A DNA stretch of 42,528 nucleotides, from assembly GCA_023458595.1 (NCBI GenBank), contig JAEWYT010000164.1, forward strand, positions 1 through 42,528, in the 5' to 3' direction. The notes under the pieces were generated by a model. That model saw nothing but the letters and a program-made list of their open reading frames with translations. It ran no database searches and was not told the origin of the DNA. The position numbers and the translations under genes were made by a program. The DNA is from Pseudomonadota bacterium. GTDB taxonomy: Bacteria > Pseudomonadota > Alphaproteobacteria > Rhizobiales > Tepidamorphaceae. How positions within the stretch are numbered: position 1 is the first letter of the stretch; each line of letters begins with the position of its first letter. This document shows positions 1 through 9,773 of the stretch, in pieces.

Positions 1-63
1 AAAATCCTATCCGGGGGGCGGGGGGGGGGGCCCCCCGTCCTTGTTCGGTTCGTCGCCGCCGCG
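1..63. other. G/C homopolymer tract downstream of ftsH
   Basis: Positions 13-37 hold a run of six G, one C, eleven G and six C. Read on the minus strand it lies about 27 nt after the ftsH stop codon and can fold as a G6/C6 stem, followed by a short T4 at the window edge, so it may act as the ftsH terminator. Such long homopolymers are also classic places for sequencing or assembly error, so the exact length should not be trusted. Confidence 0.35.
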
Positions 64-1995
<1,932 letters not shown>

Positions 1996-2046
1996 CTGTG
2001 TCCTGACTAACCCGTGAGCCCCGGCGTTCCAACCATCTTTTCAGGC

Positions 2047-2074
2047 GACATATTGAGGCTTCAAGCGTTCTCAA
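2047..2074 (-). promoter_or_regulatory. possible ftsH promoter
   Basis: On the minus strand TTGAGA (2074-2069) and TATGTC (2052-2047) are 16 nt apart, about 50 nt upstream of the ftsH ATG. A CTTGAA at 2065-2060 resembles the -35 of heat-shock (RpoH) promoters, but no good RpoH -10 follows. This is inferred from motifs only. Confidence 0.25.
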
Positions 2075-2176
2075 TCGTTAATTTAGGCACCTTGTCGCGA
2101 GATGCCAATGATCTCGGTTAAGCGAATGCGATTTGGCGTAAATATTCCCGATCGCCGCCCATGCCATTCTCCCGCG

Positions 2177-3508
2177 TCAATCGGTCCCGAAATCCGGCGC
2201 CCCGGGCGCCGCGAAGCGGCCGGCTCCGACGAAGGCGAAAGCGAAACCGCCCGGCGAATACGGCCCTTCGCCCGCTTCCACGAGCGGCGCGGCCACGAGC
2301 CGGTCGCCCGAGAAGATCCCGGGCGCGACCCTGGCTGCCGCAGGGGGAATGTCGCGCAGGCGCGAGACCGCCCGCACGGTGGCGACGCCGTCGATGCCGA
2401 GCGCCTTCACCGTCAGGCCGCGGCCGCGGCCGCAGACGTCGAGCCGGAAACGCCGGTCCCAGACGACGGATCCCGGCCCCTCGAGGGCATCGACGGGCAG
2501 GCCGGCGCGGCCCGATTCGCGGAAGACCACGACATCGTCGCCGAGGATCGCGATCCGGCAGCCGCACAGGGTCGCGGCGTTCCGCTCCCCGTCGTCGCCG
2601 ACGAGGCGCGCGTGCAGCCTTTCGAGCCGCTCGATGCGCGGGGGATAGTCGGAGCCGCCGATGCCCATCAGCAGGCGCGCGAGAACCCGGAGGCCGATCT
2701 CCTCCGGCGCGGCGGCGAGCGCCCGCCGGTCGATCCGGCAGAAGCCGGCCTCGTCCGCGACGACGCAGGCCCGATGCAGTCGCGCCGCCGTCTCCTCCAG
2801 CGCGGCGCGGGCGCGGCGCAGGCGCTTCGCCGTCCCGGCGAGCCGCCCGGCGGTCATGCCCTCGGCGGCCAGCGCCGGCATCAGGGCGCGCAGCCGGGCG
2901 CGGGCGAAGCGTGGATCGGCGTTGGACGGGTCTTCGATCCAGTCCTGCCCGAGCGCCTTCAGCGTCGCCACGAGCCGCGCCTTCGGGACATCGAGGAAGG
3001 GGCGAACGATCGTCAGCCCCGGCCACTCGGCGCTCTCGGGCATCGCCGACAGGCCGTCCACGCCCGACCCCCGGGCGAGGCGCAGCAGCACGGTCTCGGC
3101 CTGGTCGTCGCGGTGATGACCGGTTGCGAGATGACCGAGCCGGAGCGCGCCGCAGGCCTGCGTCAGCAGACGGTAGCGCGCCTCTCGGGCGGCCGCCTGA
3201 ATGCCGGCAGCGGGCTTGCGGCCCTCCCAGACGAGGATGCGGTGCTCGAGGCCAGAGGCTTGCGCGAACCCGGCCACACGCTGCGCTTCCGCCGCGCTCT
3301 GCGGACGCAGGCCGTGATCGACGGTCAGGACGACGAGACGCAGCCCGGGCCGCGTCCGCCTGCGCCAATCGGCGGCGAGGCGCATCAGCGCGACGGAGTC
3401 CGCTCCCCCGGAAACGGCGAGGCCGACGCCCTCGGCCGACCCGAGAGCTTCGAGCAGCCGGTCGGCCTCCGCCGGCGTCAGCAAGTCCGTGTCGCGTTCA
3501 GCAGCCAC
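2177..3508 (-). CDS. tilS: tRNA(Ile)-lysidine synthase TilS
   Basis: Modifies C34 of the CAU anticodon of tRNA-Ile to lysidine so that it reads AUA. The N-terminal PP-loop is visible as SGGADS at residues 33-38, followed by the family stretch GHHRDDQAETVLLRLARGSG. The C-terminal part is Arg/Ala rich and poorly conserved. I chose the GTG at 3508, giving 443 aa and an 11-bp overlap with the 3' end of cpoB. The reading frame stays open further upstream, but that would run deep into cpoB and adds an implausible Arg-rich leader. A TTG seven codons downstream is an alternative start. The overlap suggests co-transcription with cpoB. Confidence 0.93.
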   Translation of the reverse strand: MAAERDTDLLTPAEADRLLEALGSAEGVGLAVSGGADSVALMRLAADWRRRTRPGLRLVVLTVDHGLRPQSAAEAQRVAGFAQASGLEHRILVWEGRKPAAGIQAAAREARYRLLTQACGALRLGHLATGHHRDDQAETVLLRLARGSGVDGLSAMPESAEWPGLTIVRPFLDVPKARLVATLKALGQDWIEDPSNADPRFARARLRALMPALAAEGMTAGRLAGTAKRLRRARAALEETAARLHRACVVADEAGFCRIDRRALAAAPEEIGLRVLARLLMGIGGSDYPPRIERLERLHARLVGDDGERNAATLCGCRIAILGDDVVVFRESGRAGLPVDALEGPGSVVWDRRFRLDVCGRGRGLTVKALGIDGVATVRAVSRLRDIPPAAARVAPGIFSGDRLVAAPLVEAGEGPYSPGGFAFAFVGAGRFAAPGAPDFGTD

Positions 3509-4478
3509 TTTTCTGGGCTTCGTTGCGGGCCCGCTCCAGCACCGCCTGCGGCGCCTTGGGGTAGCGGCGCGAGATCTCCGAGAATGTCGAGCAGGCGGCA
3601 TCGCCCTGGCCGAGCTCCTTGAGCGACATGCCGAGCTTGTAGAGGCTCTCCGGCGCCTTGGCGCTGTCGGGATAGTCCGAGAATCCCTTCAGGAAGGCGT
3701 CGGCGGCGTCCTTGTACATGCCACGGGCGAACATCGATTCGCCGAGCCAGTACTGGGCGTTGCCGGCGTACTCGCTGTTCGGGAACTGGACCAGGAACTG
3801 GCGGAAGCTCGCCTCCGCCGTGTCGAACTCGCCGCGCAGGATATAGCCGTAGGACAGGTCGTACAGATCCTTCGGATCGCCGGAAGGAGCCGCGGCGAGC
3901 TGCGGATTGGCATCCATCGGCTGTCCCGGCAGCACCTGGCCCTGAACGGCTTGGCCCTGAACGGACTGACCCTGCATCGGCTGCCCCTGGCCCGGTTGGC
4001 CGAACCCGGGCTGGGTGCCGCCCGATTGCGAGCCGCCGAGCGCCGACGACAGATCGAGCGGCTGGCCGGGGATCTGGCCGAGCGTCTGCGAGGGGACCGC
4101 GTTGCCGACGCCGCTGCCGGCCTGCGGCTGGACGTGCTCGATCGGCTGCTGGGCCCGCATCGGCTGTTGCGGCTGCGTGCCCCCGGCCGGCCGGTTCGGG
4201 CTGCCGCCCTGGCCGAGCTGCTGGAAGCGGTACTCGGAATCCTCGGAGAACCGGCGCAGCTGGTCCTGCAGCTGGCGGAGCTGGAAGGAAAGCTGCTCGA
4301 CCTGACCGTTGAGCTGGCGGACCTGATCCTCGAGCGTGCTCAAGCGCACCGCCATCTCGGAGTCCTGGGCGTTGTCGCGCTTGCCGAAGAGCTGCGCCGA
4401 GGCGATGGTCGGCGACATCGAAAGGCAGGCGACGACGCACAAGAGCCGCGTCACTCGGGCAAGGGTATGGGGCTGCAT
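3498..4478 (-). CDS. cpoB: Tol-Pal cell division coordinator CpoB (YbgF)
   Basis: Periplasmic protein that links Tol-Pal function to peptidoglycan synthesis at the division site. It has 326 aa. A signal peptide ends at about residue 28 (ASA before Q). A coiled coil (about 42-88, heptads such as LEDQVRQLNGQVEQL) is the trimerisation segment. A Gln/Gly/Pro-rich linker (about 90-190) contains QGQxV repeats, and C-terminal TPR repeats span about 204-316 (YDLSYGYILRGEFDTAE, YPDSAKAPESLYKLG). It lies downstream of pal but is separated from it by a strong terminator, so it may have its own promoter in the 168-bp gap. The linker is longer and more repetitive than the family usually shows. Confidence 0.93.
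   Translation of the reverse strand: MQPHTLARVTRLLCVVACLSMSPTIASAQLFGKRDNAQDSEMAVRLSTLEDQVRQLNGQVEQLSFQLRQLQDQLRRFSEDSEYRFQQLGQGGSPNRPAGGTQPQQPMRAQQPIEHVQPQAGSGVGNAVPSQTLGQIPGQPLDLSSALGGSQSGGTQPGFGQPGQGQPMQGQSVQGQAVQGQVLPGQPMDANPQLAAAPSGDPKDLYDLSYGYILRGEFDTAEASFRQFLVQFPNSEYAGNAQYWLGESMFARGMYKDAADAFLKGFSDYPDSAKAPESLYKLGMSLKELGQGDAACSTFSEISRRYPKAPQAVLERARNEAQKSGC
3940..3992 (-). repeat. 15-bp tandem repeat in cpoB linker
   Basis: In-frame units of the form CAGGGNCARNCCGTT encode QGQPM, QGQSV, QGQAV and QGQVL in the disordered linker of CpoB. Unit length is a multiple of three, so copy-number changes would alter linker length and keep the frame. Confidence 0.65.
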
Positions 4479-4572
4479 CGTTTCGGGCCGATCCGGGTGG
4501 TGTCCGAGGGCTTACGGACGCGCTGATACCATAGGTCTGACTGGGACCAAAGTTTGGCGGCGCAAACGGCAA

Positions 4573-4602
4573 ACGGCCCGTCGCCACGTGGCGACGGGCC
4601 GT
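4573..4602 (-). terminator. rho-independent terminator after pal
   Basis: A perfect 30-bp palindrome with arms ACGGCCCGTCGCCAC and GTGGCGACGGGCCGT starts 45 bp downstream of the pal stop codon. On the minus strand it is followed by TTTGCCGTTTGCG, a modest T-rich tail. It should end or weaken transcription between pal and cpoB. Confidence 0.75.
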
Positions 4603-4646
4603 GAATCGTATCCGGCGCCCGGCGAAGGGCCGATCGCCCGATCGCG

Positions 4647-5138
4647 TCAGCTTCCGGGCGCGTTGTTCAGGACGGTGACGGCGCGCCGGTTCTGCGACCA
4701 GCAGGATTCGTCGTCGCACACGGCGACCGGACGCTCCTTGCCGTAGGACACGGTCCTGAGGCGCGACGGCTGGATGCCCTGCGAAACGATGTAGTCGCGC
4801 GTATTCTGCGCCCGCCGGGCACTGAGCGCCAGGTTGTACTCGCGGGTGCCGCGCTCGTCGGCATGGCCCTCGATCGTCACCGTGTATTGCGGGTAGAGCC
4901 GGAGCCATTGCACCTGCTTGTTCAGGGTGTCGCGGGCCTGCGGCGTCAGCGTCGTCTGGTCGACGGGGAAGAACACCCGGTCGCCGACATTGACCACGAA
5001 ATCCTGGGCGCTGCCCGGCGTCACGTTGCCGGCGAGACCCTCTTTGCCCTTGTTCTGGGCGCAGGCGGCAAGCGTCAGCGCGGCGACCAGAACGACCGCG
5101 AGACGCACCCCGCGGCCAAAATTCACAAAACTCGACAT
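4647..5138 (-). CDS. pal: peptidoglycan-associated lipoprotein Pal
   Basis: Outer-membrane lipoprotein that binds peptidoglycan and TolB. The 163-aa protein has a lipoprotein signal with lipobox LAAC (cysteine about residue 26) and a C-terminal OmpA domain with the diaminopimelate-binding pattern TIEGHADERGTREYNLALS followed by ARRAQ. I chose the ATG at 5138 because AAGGAG lies 9 nt upstream and the signal peptide then has normal length. An in-frame ATG 12 codons upstream has no ribosome site. The gene follows tolB after 143 bp, enough for an internal promoter. Confidence 0.96.
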   Translation of the reverse strand: MSSFVNFGRGVRLAVVLVAALTLAACAQNKGKEGLAGNVTPGSAQDFVVNVGDRVFFPVDQTTLTPQARDTLNKQVQWLRLYPQYTVTIEGHADERGTREYNLALSARRAQNTRDYIVSQGIQPSRLRTVSYGKERPVAVCDDESCWSQNRRAVTVLNNAPGS

Positions 5139-5281
5139 TCCGGCAAACTCCTTCGGTGGACCGGATACACGCACGGTTTACCTAAACGGTTTTCCTTAAC
5201 CGCCCGTTCCGAAACGTGGTTAACGCCCCCGTACCCCACGCGCGCCTTCGTGGACCGGGGCGCGCGAACCGGCGAATGTAG

Positions 5282-6598
5282 TTAATTGAGAAGCGGCGAC
5301 CAGGCCGGGTCGGAGGCGAAGGCCGGCGTCAGGATGCGCTGTTCGTTGTAGCCGGTCAGGTCGACCGACCACAGCTGCGGCCCGCCGCTCACGCCGGGCA
5401 GGTCGCGGAAGAACATCAGCACGCGGCCGTTCGGCGCCCAGGTCGGCCCTTCGTTGTGATAGCCCTCGGTGAGGATGCGCTCGCCCGAGCCGTCGGGCCG
5501 CATGACGCCGATTCCGAATTGCCCGCCGCTGCGCCTGGTGAAGGCGATCAGGTCGCCGCGCGGCGACCACACCGGCGTGCCGTAGGTGCCCGAGCCGAAG
5601 CTGATGCGCTGCTGGTTGGTGCCGTCGGCGTTCATCACGTAGAGCTGCTGCGAGCCGCCGCGGTCGGATTCGAACACGATCTGCCGGCCGTCCGGCGAGA
5701 ACGACGGGCTCGTGTCGATCGACGGCGTGTTGGTGAGCCGCGTCGTCCGGCGGCTGCCGAGGTCCATGGCGTAGATGTTGGCGTTGCCGCCCTGCTCGAG
5801 GCTCAGCACGACCCGCTGGCCGTCCGGCGAGAACCGCGGGGCGAAGGTCATGCCGGGGAAGTCGCCGACGACCTCGCGCTGGCCGGTCTCGATGTTGAGG
5901 AGATAGACCCGCGGCGTCTGGCCGATCGGCTGCGACACGTAGGTGATCTCCTGGCGCGACGGGCTGAAGCGCGGGTTGCGGATGATCTCCTGCGGGCTGT
6001 TGGTGAGGTAGCGCACGTTGGCGCCGTCCTGGTCCATGATGGCGAGCCGGCGGATGCGGTTGTCCTTCGGGCCGGTCTCGTCGACGAACACGATGCGGGT
6101 GTCGAAATAGCCCTTCTCGCCGGTCAGCCGCTCGTAGATCGCGTCGGCGATGATGTGGGCGATGCGCCGCCAGTTGTCGGGGTTGGAGAAGTACTGCTGG
6201 CCGGTGATCTGTTGGCCGGCGAACACGTCCCACAGCCGGAACTCGGCTTTCAGCCGCCCGTCGCTCTGCTTCGTCACGCGGCCGGTGACGAGAGCCTGTG
6301 CGTTGAGGACCCGCCAGCTGCCGAAGTTCGGCGCGGCGTCGAAATTGGCGTTCTTCTCGATGAAGGCCGCCGGATCGATCGGCTTGAACAGGCCGGAGCG
6401 CTGCAGGTCGGCGGAGATCACCTCGGTGATCTGACGGCCGAGCTGCGGGTCGCCGCCCGAGGCGCCGAAATCGACGATGGCGATCGGCAACGGCTGGATG
6501 TTGGCCTGGGTGATGTCGATCTCGATCAGGGCCCGCGCCGGGGCCGTCGCGGCGATGGTCGCGACGAGGACGGCGGCAGCGGTGAGGAGTGCTCTCAT
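5282..6598 (-). CDS. tolB: Tol-Pal system protein TolB
   Basis: Periplasmic beta-propeller that connects TolA to Pal during outer-membrane constriction. The protein has 438 aa, normal for the family. A signal peptide ends near residue 23 (ARA before LIEIDI). An N-terminal alpha/beta domain (about 24-170) precedes a propeller made of PD40/WD40-like blades with signatures such as RFSPDGQRVV, SFSPDGRQIVFESDRGG and VWSPRGDLIAFTRR. The extreme N-terminus after cleavage is the TolA-box region in the family. It follows tolA by 49 bp in the operon. Confidence 0.97.
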   Translation of the reverse strand: MRALLTAAAVLVATIAATAPARALIEIDITQANIQPLPIAIVDFGASGGDPQLGRQITEVISADLQRSGLFKPIDPAAFIEKNANFDAAPNFGSWRVLNAQALVTGRVTKQSDGRLKAEFRLWDVFAGQQITGQQYFSNPDNWRRIAHIIADAIYERLTGEKGYFDTRIVFVDETGPKDNRIRRLAIMDQDGANVRYLTNSPQEIIRNPRFSPSRQEITYVSQPIGQTPRVYLLNIETGQREVVGDFPGMTFAPRFSPDGQRVVLSLEQGGNANIYAMDLGSRRTTRLTNTPSIDTSPSFSPDGRQIVFESDRGGSQQLYVMNADGTNQQRISFGSGTYGTPVWSPRGDLIAFTRRSGGQFGIGVMRPDGSGERILTEGYHNEGPTWAPNGRVLMFFRDLPGVSGGPQLWSVDLTGYNEQRILTPAFASDPAWSPLLN

Positions 6599-6647
6599 CG
6601 TTCTTCTCGAAAATCCGTTCTCGGTGACTTCGCGCGGGTCGGGGCCT

Positions 6648-7574
6648 TTAGCCGCCGAGCAGTTCCCGCGGATCGAAGGACATGTGGATCTGCTGCCAGG
6701 AACTGTACTTCTCCGGCGGCAGGGAATAGGGCTGGCAGCGGTTGACGGCGCGGATCGCGGCCTCCGCCGCCACGGTGAAGATCGGGTCCGACGAGCCGTT
6801 GAGCAACGTCGGCGGGCCGGCGAGCGTTCCGTCCGGATTGAGGTCCATGCCGATGCGCACGACCATCTCGCCCGCGTCGATGACGCCCACCGGCGGGCTC
6901 CAGCAGCGCGCGATCTGGGCGCGCAGAGCGTCGATCTCGCTGACCGACAGCGTCGCCGCGGTGCCCGTCGCCGCGCCGAGCGAGGGATTGATGGCGCCGG
7001 TGTCGGTCGGCGTCGCGCCGCCCGCGTCTGGCACCTTGTTCAGGAGCGCGGCGATCTTGTCGGCGTCGAATTTGTTCTCCGGCTTCTTCGGCTTCGCCTG
7101 CTCCACCGGCTTCGGCTTCGAGGCGACTTTCGGCTTGGTGCGCGGCACCGGCGCGTTGTCGAGGGGTTTGGGCGCCGGCTCGGGTTCGGGCTTCGCCTCC
7201 TGGACGGGTTCCGGCTTGGGCGCAGGCTCCGGCTCGGGATCGTCGGGAGTGAGCGAGGCGGTCCGCAGCGGGGTGGGCTCGGGCTCCGGCTCGGGGGCAG
7301 GCGCGACCGCCGGCTCCGCCTTCGGCTTCGCCTCGGGCTTCGGCTGCTCGACCGGCTTCGCCTTCTCGACCGGCTTCGGCGGCGTGGGCGGAAGTTCCTT
7401 ATCGCCGGCGCGCGTGCCGGCCGTGATCTCGGTGAACTCGGTGATCGAGACGATATCCACCGGGAGCGGCGGCTGCGGCGTCGACTCGTAGGGATCGACG
7501 TTCGGCAGCGCGATCATGCCCCAGGCGATGATGGCCGCATGTCCGACGGTCGATACTGACAGGGCGACGCGCAT
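6648..7574 (-). CDS. tolA: TolA, energy-transducing membrane-anchored protein
   Basis: Couples the TolQR proton motor in the inner membrane to TolB and Pal. It has 308 aa. One N-terminal membrane helix (about 5-24) carries the S-x3-H pair (S8, H12) that contacts TolQ/ExbB partners in TonB and TolA. A long Pro/Lys/Glu-rich linker (about 60-165, runs of PEPEPEP and KPxP) spans the periplasm. A compact C-terminal TonB-like domain (about 205-300) contains two cysteines (RCW and NRCQ) that could form a disulfide. The linker is Pro-rich where E. coli TolA is helical, which is common in alphaproteobacteria. The start lies 9 bp after the tolR stop. Confidence 0.93.
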   Translation of the reverse strand: MRVALSVSTVGHAAIIAWGMIALPNVDPYESTPQPPLPVDIVSITEFTEITAGTRAGDKELPPTPPKPVEKAKPVEQPKPEAKPKAEPAVAPAPEPEPEPTPLRTASLTPDDPEPEPAPKPEPVQEAKPEPEPAPKPLDNAPVPRTKPKVASKPKPVEQAKPKKPENKFDADKIAALLNKVPDAGGATPTDTGAINPSLGAATGTAATLSVSEIDALRAQIARCWSPPVGVIDAGEMVVRIGMDLNPDGTLAGPPTLLNGSSDPIFTVAAEAAIRAVNRCQPYSLPPEKYSSWQQIHMSFDPRELLGG

Positions 7575-7583
7575 GGGTTTCCT

Positions 7584-8030
7584 TCAGCGCTCGCCCTGTT
7601 CCATTTCGGTGACGAGCGCGATGTGGCGGAAGCCCGCGGCGTTGAGGCGACCCATCACGCGCATCACGGTACCGTAGTCGACGGTACGGTCGCCACGCAC
7701 GAAGACGCGTTCCTCCACGCCCTGCTCGGCCACGGCCGTCAACTTCGGTATGAGCTCTTCGATGTCGATCTCGGTGTCCTGCAGAAACACGCGGCCCTCG
7801 TTGTCGACGCTGATCGTCAGCGGCTCCTTCTTGGACTCGAGCTGCTTGGCCTGGGACTCGGGAAGATCGATCGGCACGCCGACGGTCAGCAGCGGCGCCG
7901 TCACCATGAACACGATGAGCAGCACGAGCATCACGTCGACGAACGGCGTGACGTTGATGTCGCTCATCGGGCGGTAGCGCTGGCCGCGCCGGCGGCGCCC
8001 CCCCGCTTTTCCCGCTAGACTGGCACCCAT
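7584..8030 (-). CDS. tolR: TolR, proton-channel subunit
   Basis: ExbD/TolR family partner of TolQ. The protein has 148 aa, with an Arg-rich cytoplasmic leader, one membrane helix (about 30-50, TPFVDVMLVLLIVFMV) and a periplasmic domain. D32 in this helix matches the proton-carrying Asp23 of E. coli TolR. The ATG at 8030 is preceded by GGAAAGG. The frame stays open upstream for 69 codons, but that stretch is the palindromic spacer and not protein-like. The ribosome site lies inside the left arm of the inverted repeat that fills the tolQ-tolR gap, so folding of that element could affect TolR translation. Confidence 0.96.
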   Translation of the reverse strand: MGASLAGKAGGRRRRGQRYRPMSDINVTPFVDVMLVLLIVFMVTAPLLTVGVPIDLPESQAKQLESKKEPLTISVDNEGRVFLQDTEIDIEELIPKLTAVAEQGVEERVFVRGDRTVDYGTVMRVMGRLNAAGFRHIALVTEMEQGER

Positions 8031-8033
8031 GTC

Positions 8034-8296
8034 AGAGCCTTTCCAAGGGATAAGGGGGCATTTGACCGGATTTCCCCGGTTCCTGGCTAGGAGCGTTTCG
8101 CGCCGCGGTGCGACCACCGCAAGGGGGACGCGACAACGTGCAGGAACCGGGGAAATCCTGCCTCCGGTGGGCCGACCCGGTCCATCGGCGGCGTTGAGGC
8201 GCTTGCCCGATGTCCCGCATCGGGCTGCGCGCCTCACCTTGCCGAACGAACCGGTTTGATCCCATCAAATATCCCCTTATCCCTTGGAAAAGCTCT
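8034..8296. repeat. 263-bp palindromic element between tolQ and tolR
   Basis: The whole tolQ-tolR spacer is bounded by imperfect 32-bp inverted ends (8034-8065 and 8265-8296, 29 of 32 matching, shared core TTTCCAAGGGATAAGGGG). Inside are a perfect 18-bp inverted repeat (8068-8085 and 8141-8158, GGATTTCCCCGGTTCCTG), a small hairpin (8105-8120) and a compound hairpin (8196-8235) with arms GAGGCGC/GCGCCTC and GCCCGATG/CATCGGGC. The left end carries the tolR ribosome site and the right end overlaps the tolQ stop codon. It has no coding potential. It looks like a MITE-like or REP-type insertion, or a structured RNA in the tolQRA messenger. Confidence 0.75.
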
Positions 8297-8993
8297 AGCT
8301 TCTCTCTTCCAATTGCCGCGAAAGTATGGCGCTGAACTCGTCGGCGAAGCCCTCGAGCCGGGTCACGATCTTGGACACGTCGTTGGACAGCTTGTTGTAG
8401 GCGATCACCGCTGGGATGGCCGCGAGCAGGCCGAGCGCGGTGGCGAACAGGGCTTCCGCGATGCCCGGCGCGACAACGGCCAGATTGGTCGATTCCGACG
8501 CCGCGATCGCCTGGAAGCTCGTCATGATGCCCCACACCGTGCCGAACAGGCCGATGAACGGGGCGGAAGAGCCGACCGTCGCCAGGAACAGGAGCCGGCT
8601 CTCGAGCCGGGACGTCTCGCGGGCCAGCGTCACGTCCATCACCTTCTCGACGCGCGACTGGACGCCGAGCATCGACATGGCGCCGGTCTCGTGGCTGCGC
8701 TTCCACTCGCGCATGGCGGCGACGAACAGGGCCGCCATCGCCGTGTTGGCGCGCGCGGCGAGGCTGCGGTGCAGTTCCTCCAGCGAATGGCCGGACCAGA
8801 ACACCTTCTCGAACCGGTCCATCTGGCTGCGCGTGCGCCGGTAGGCGAAGGTCTTCTCGAAGATGATCGCCCATGTCCAGATCGAGGCCGCCAGCAAGCC
8901 GAGCACGACCAGCTTCACGACGATGTGCGCCTGCAGGAACAGTGACAGGAGCGACACCTCGCCGGGCGACGACAGCGTCGTGACTTCGAGCAT
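8295..8993 (-). CDS. tolQ: TolQ, proton-channel subunit
   Basis: MotA/TolQ/ExbB family inner-membrane protein that forms the proton channel with TolR. The 232 aa give three membrane helices (about 18-44, 137-160 and 171-195) and a large cytoplasmic loop between the first two. The conserved segment GLFGTVWGIMTSF, seen in nearly all TolQ/ExbB proteins, is present. The ATG is preceded by GAGG at 8-nt spacing. It is first in tolQRA but separated from tolR by an unusual 264-bp structured spacer. The 306 bp upstream could hold the operon promoter. Confidence 0.97.
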   Translation of the reverse strand: MLEVTTLSSPGEVSLLSLFLQAHIVVKLVVLGLLAASIWTWAIIFEKTFAYRRTRSQMDRFEKVFWSGHSLEELHRSLAARANTAMAALFVAAMREWKRSHETGAMSMLGVQSRVEKVMDVTLARETSRLESRLLFLATVGSSAPFIGLFGTVWGIMTSFQAIAASESTNLAVVAPGIAEALFATALGLLAAIPAVIAYNKLSNDVSKIVTRLEGFADEFSAILSRQLEERS

Positions 8994-9299
8994 CAGGTAA
9001 ACCTCGCTGGAAAACGCGCGTCCGCCTCGCGATCGCCGGCCGGTCCCTTTCCGGCCCGGACGCGCGAAACGGTATGGAAGCTCGCCCGCGCCCCGGGCCG
9101 TTCCCCGACGAAGGACATGTGGCGCGTCGCCGTGGATCGGCGGCTTGTGCGATGCAGCATCTGGTCGCGGCCGATTATGTCAAATCGAGGGCGCCGAGCC
9201 TCTCCCGCGCCCGCGACAAGAAAGCCTTCACTATGGTTAACGCTTCGTTACACGTCCGCGCGGCGTTCTTCAACGGCGACCGGCAGGCTCGGAAAACGC
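8994..9299. other. tolQ upstream region, no gene
   Basis: This 306-bp stretch between ybgC and tolQ has no convincing coding frame. On the minus strand it contains a consensus TTGACA at 9183-9178 without a good -10, a GTTAACC motif near 9241-9235, and a GGCCGG/CCGGCC hairpin at 9038-9056 that would sit in the tolQ leader. It is the likely site of the tolQ promoter, but none can be assigned firmly. Confidence 0.4.
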
Positions 9300-9773
9300 T
9301 CAGCCGGCGGCGTCCTCGACCGCCTCGCCGAGGATGCGGCGGAGTTCGGCGGGGATGCGCCGGGCGCGGCCGGAGCGCGAGACGAGCGCCACCTGCACGT
9401 CGGCGGTCACCAGCACCTCGTCGCCGCGCAAAACCCGCTGCGCGAGGATCATCGAGGCCCCGCGCATCTCCTTCGTCCGCGTCTCGACCGTCAGCACGTC
9501 GTCGATCCCGGCCGGCCTCTCGAAGGAAATCGTCATGCGCCGGACCGCGAAGGCGACCGGATCATCGCCGTCGAACAGTTCCGCGTGGTCGGCGCCCGAC
9601 AGCCGCATGTAGTCCGACCGCCCCCGCTCCATGAAACGCAGGTAGCTGGCGTGATAGACGATGCCGGAAAAATCCGTGTCCTCGAAATAGACGCGGATCG
9701 GCAGGATGTGCCTGCCGTCGACGATGCGGCCCGAGAGGTCGGGCCAGTCCTTCGGCGCGCCGGCTTCAGGCAT
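9300..9773 (-). CDS. ybgC: acyl-CoA thioesterase YbgC (Tol-Pal associated)
   Basis: Hot-dog-fold thioesterase of the 4-hydroxybenzoyl-CoA thioesterase family, hydrolysing acyl-CoA or acyl-ACP in the cytoplasm. It accompanies tol genes in proteobacteria. The 157-aa protein carries the signature EDTDFSGIVYHASYLRFMER (residues 31-50), with D34 as the expected catalytic aspartate. The ATG at 9773 overlaps the ruvB stop by 8 bp, implying translational coupling. An open frame continues upstream inside ruvB but has no support as protein. Confidence 0.95.
   Translation of the reverse strand: MPEAGAPKDWPDLSGRIVDGRHILPIRVYFEDTDFSGIVYHASYLRFMERGRSDYMRLSGADHAELFDGDDPVAFAVRRMTISFERPAGIDDVLTVETRTKEMRGASMILAQRVLRGDEVLVTADVQVALVSRSGRARRIPAELRRILGEAVEDAAG

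Noticed and set aside
8032..8237. N-terminal extension of TolR through the spacer
   Set aside because: The frame is open, but the DNA is a nested palindrome and the translation is not TolR-like; the ATG at 8030 has a ribosome site and the family N-terminus.
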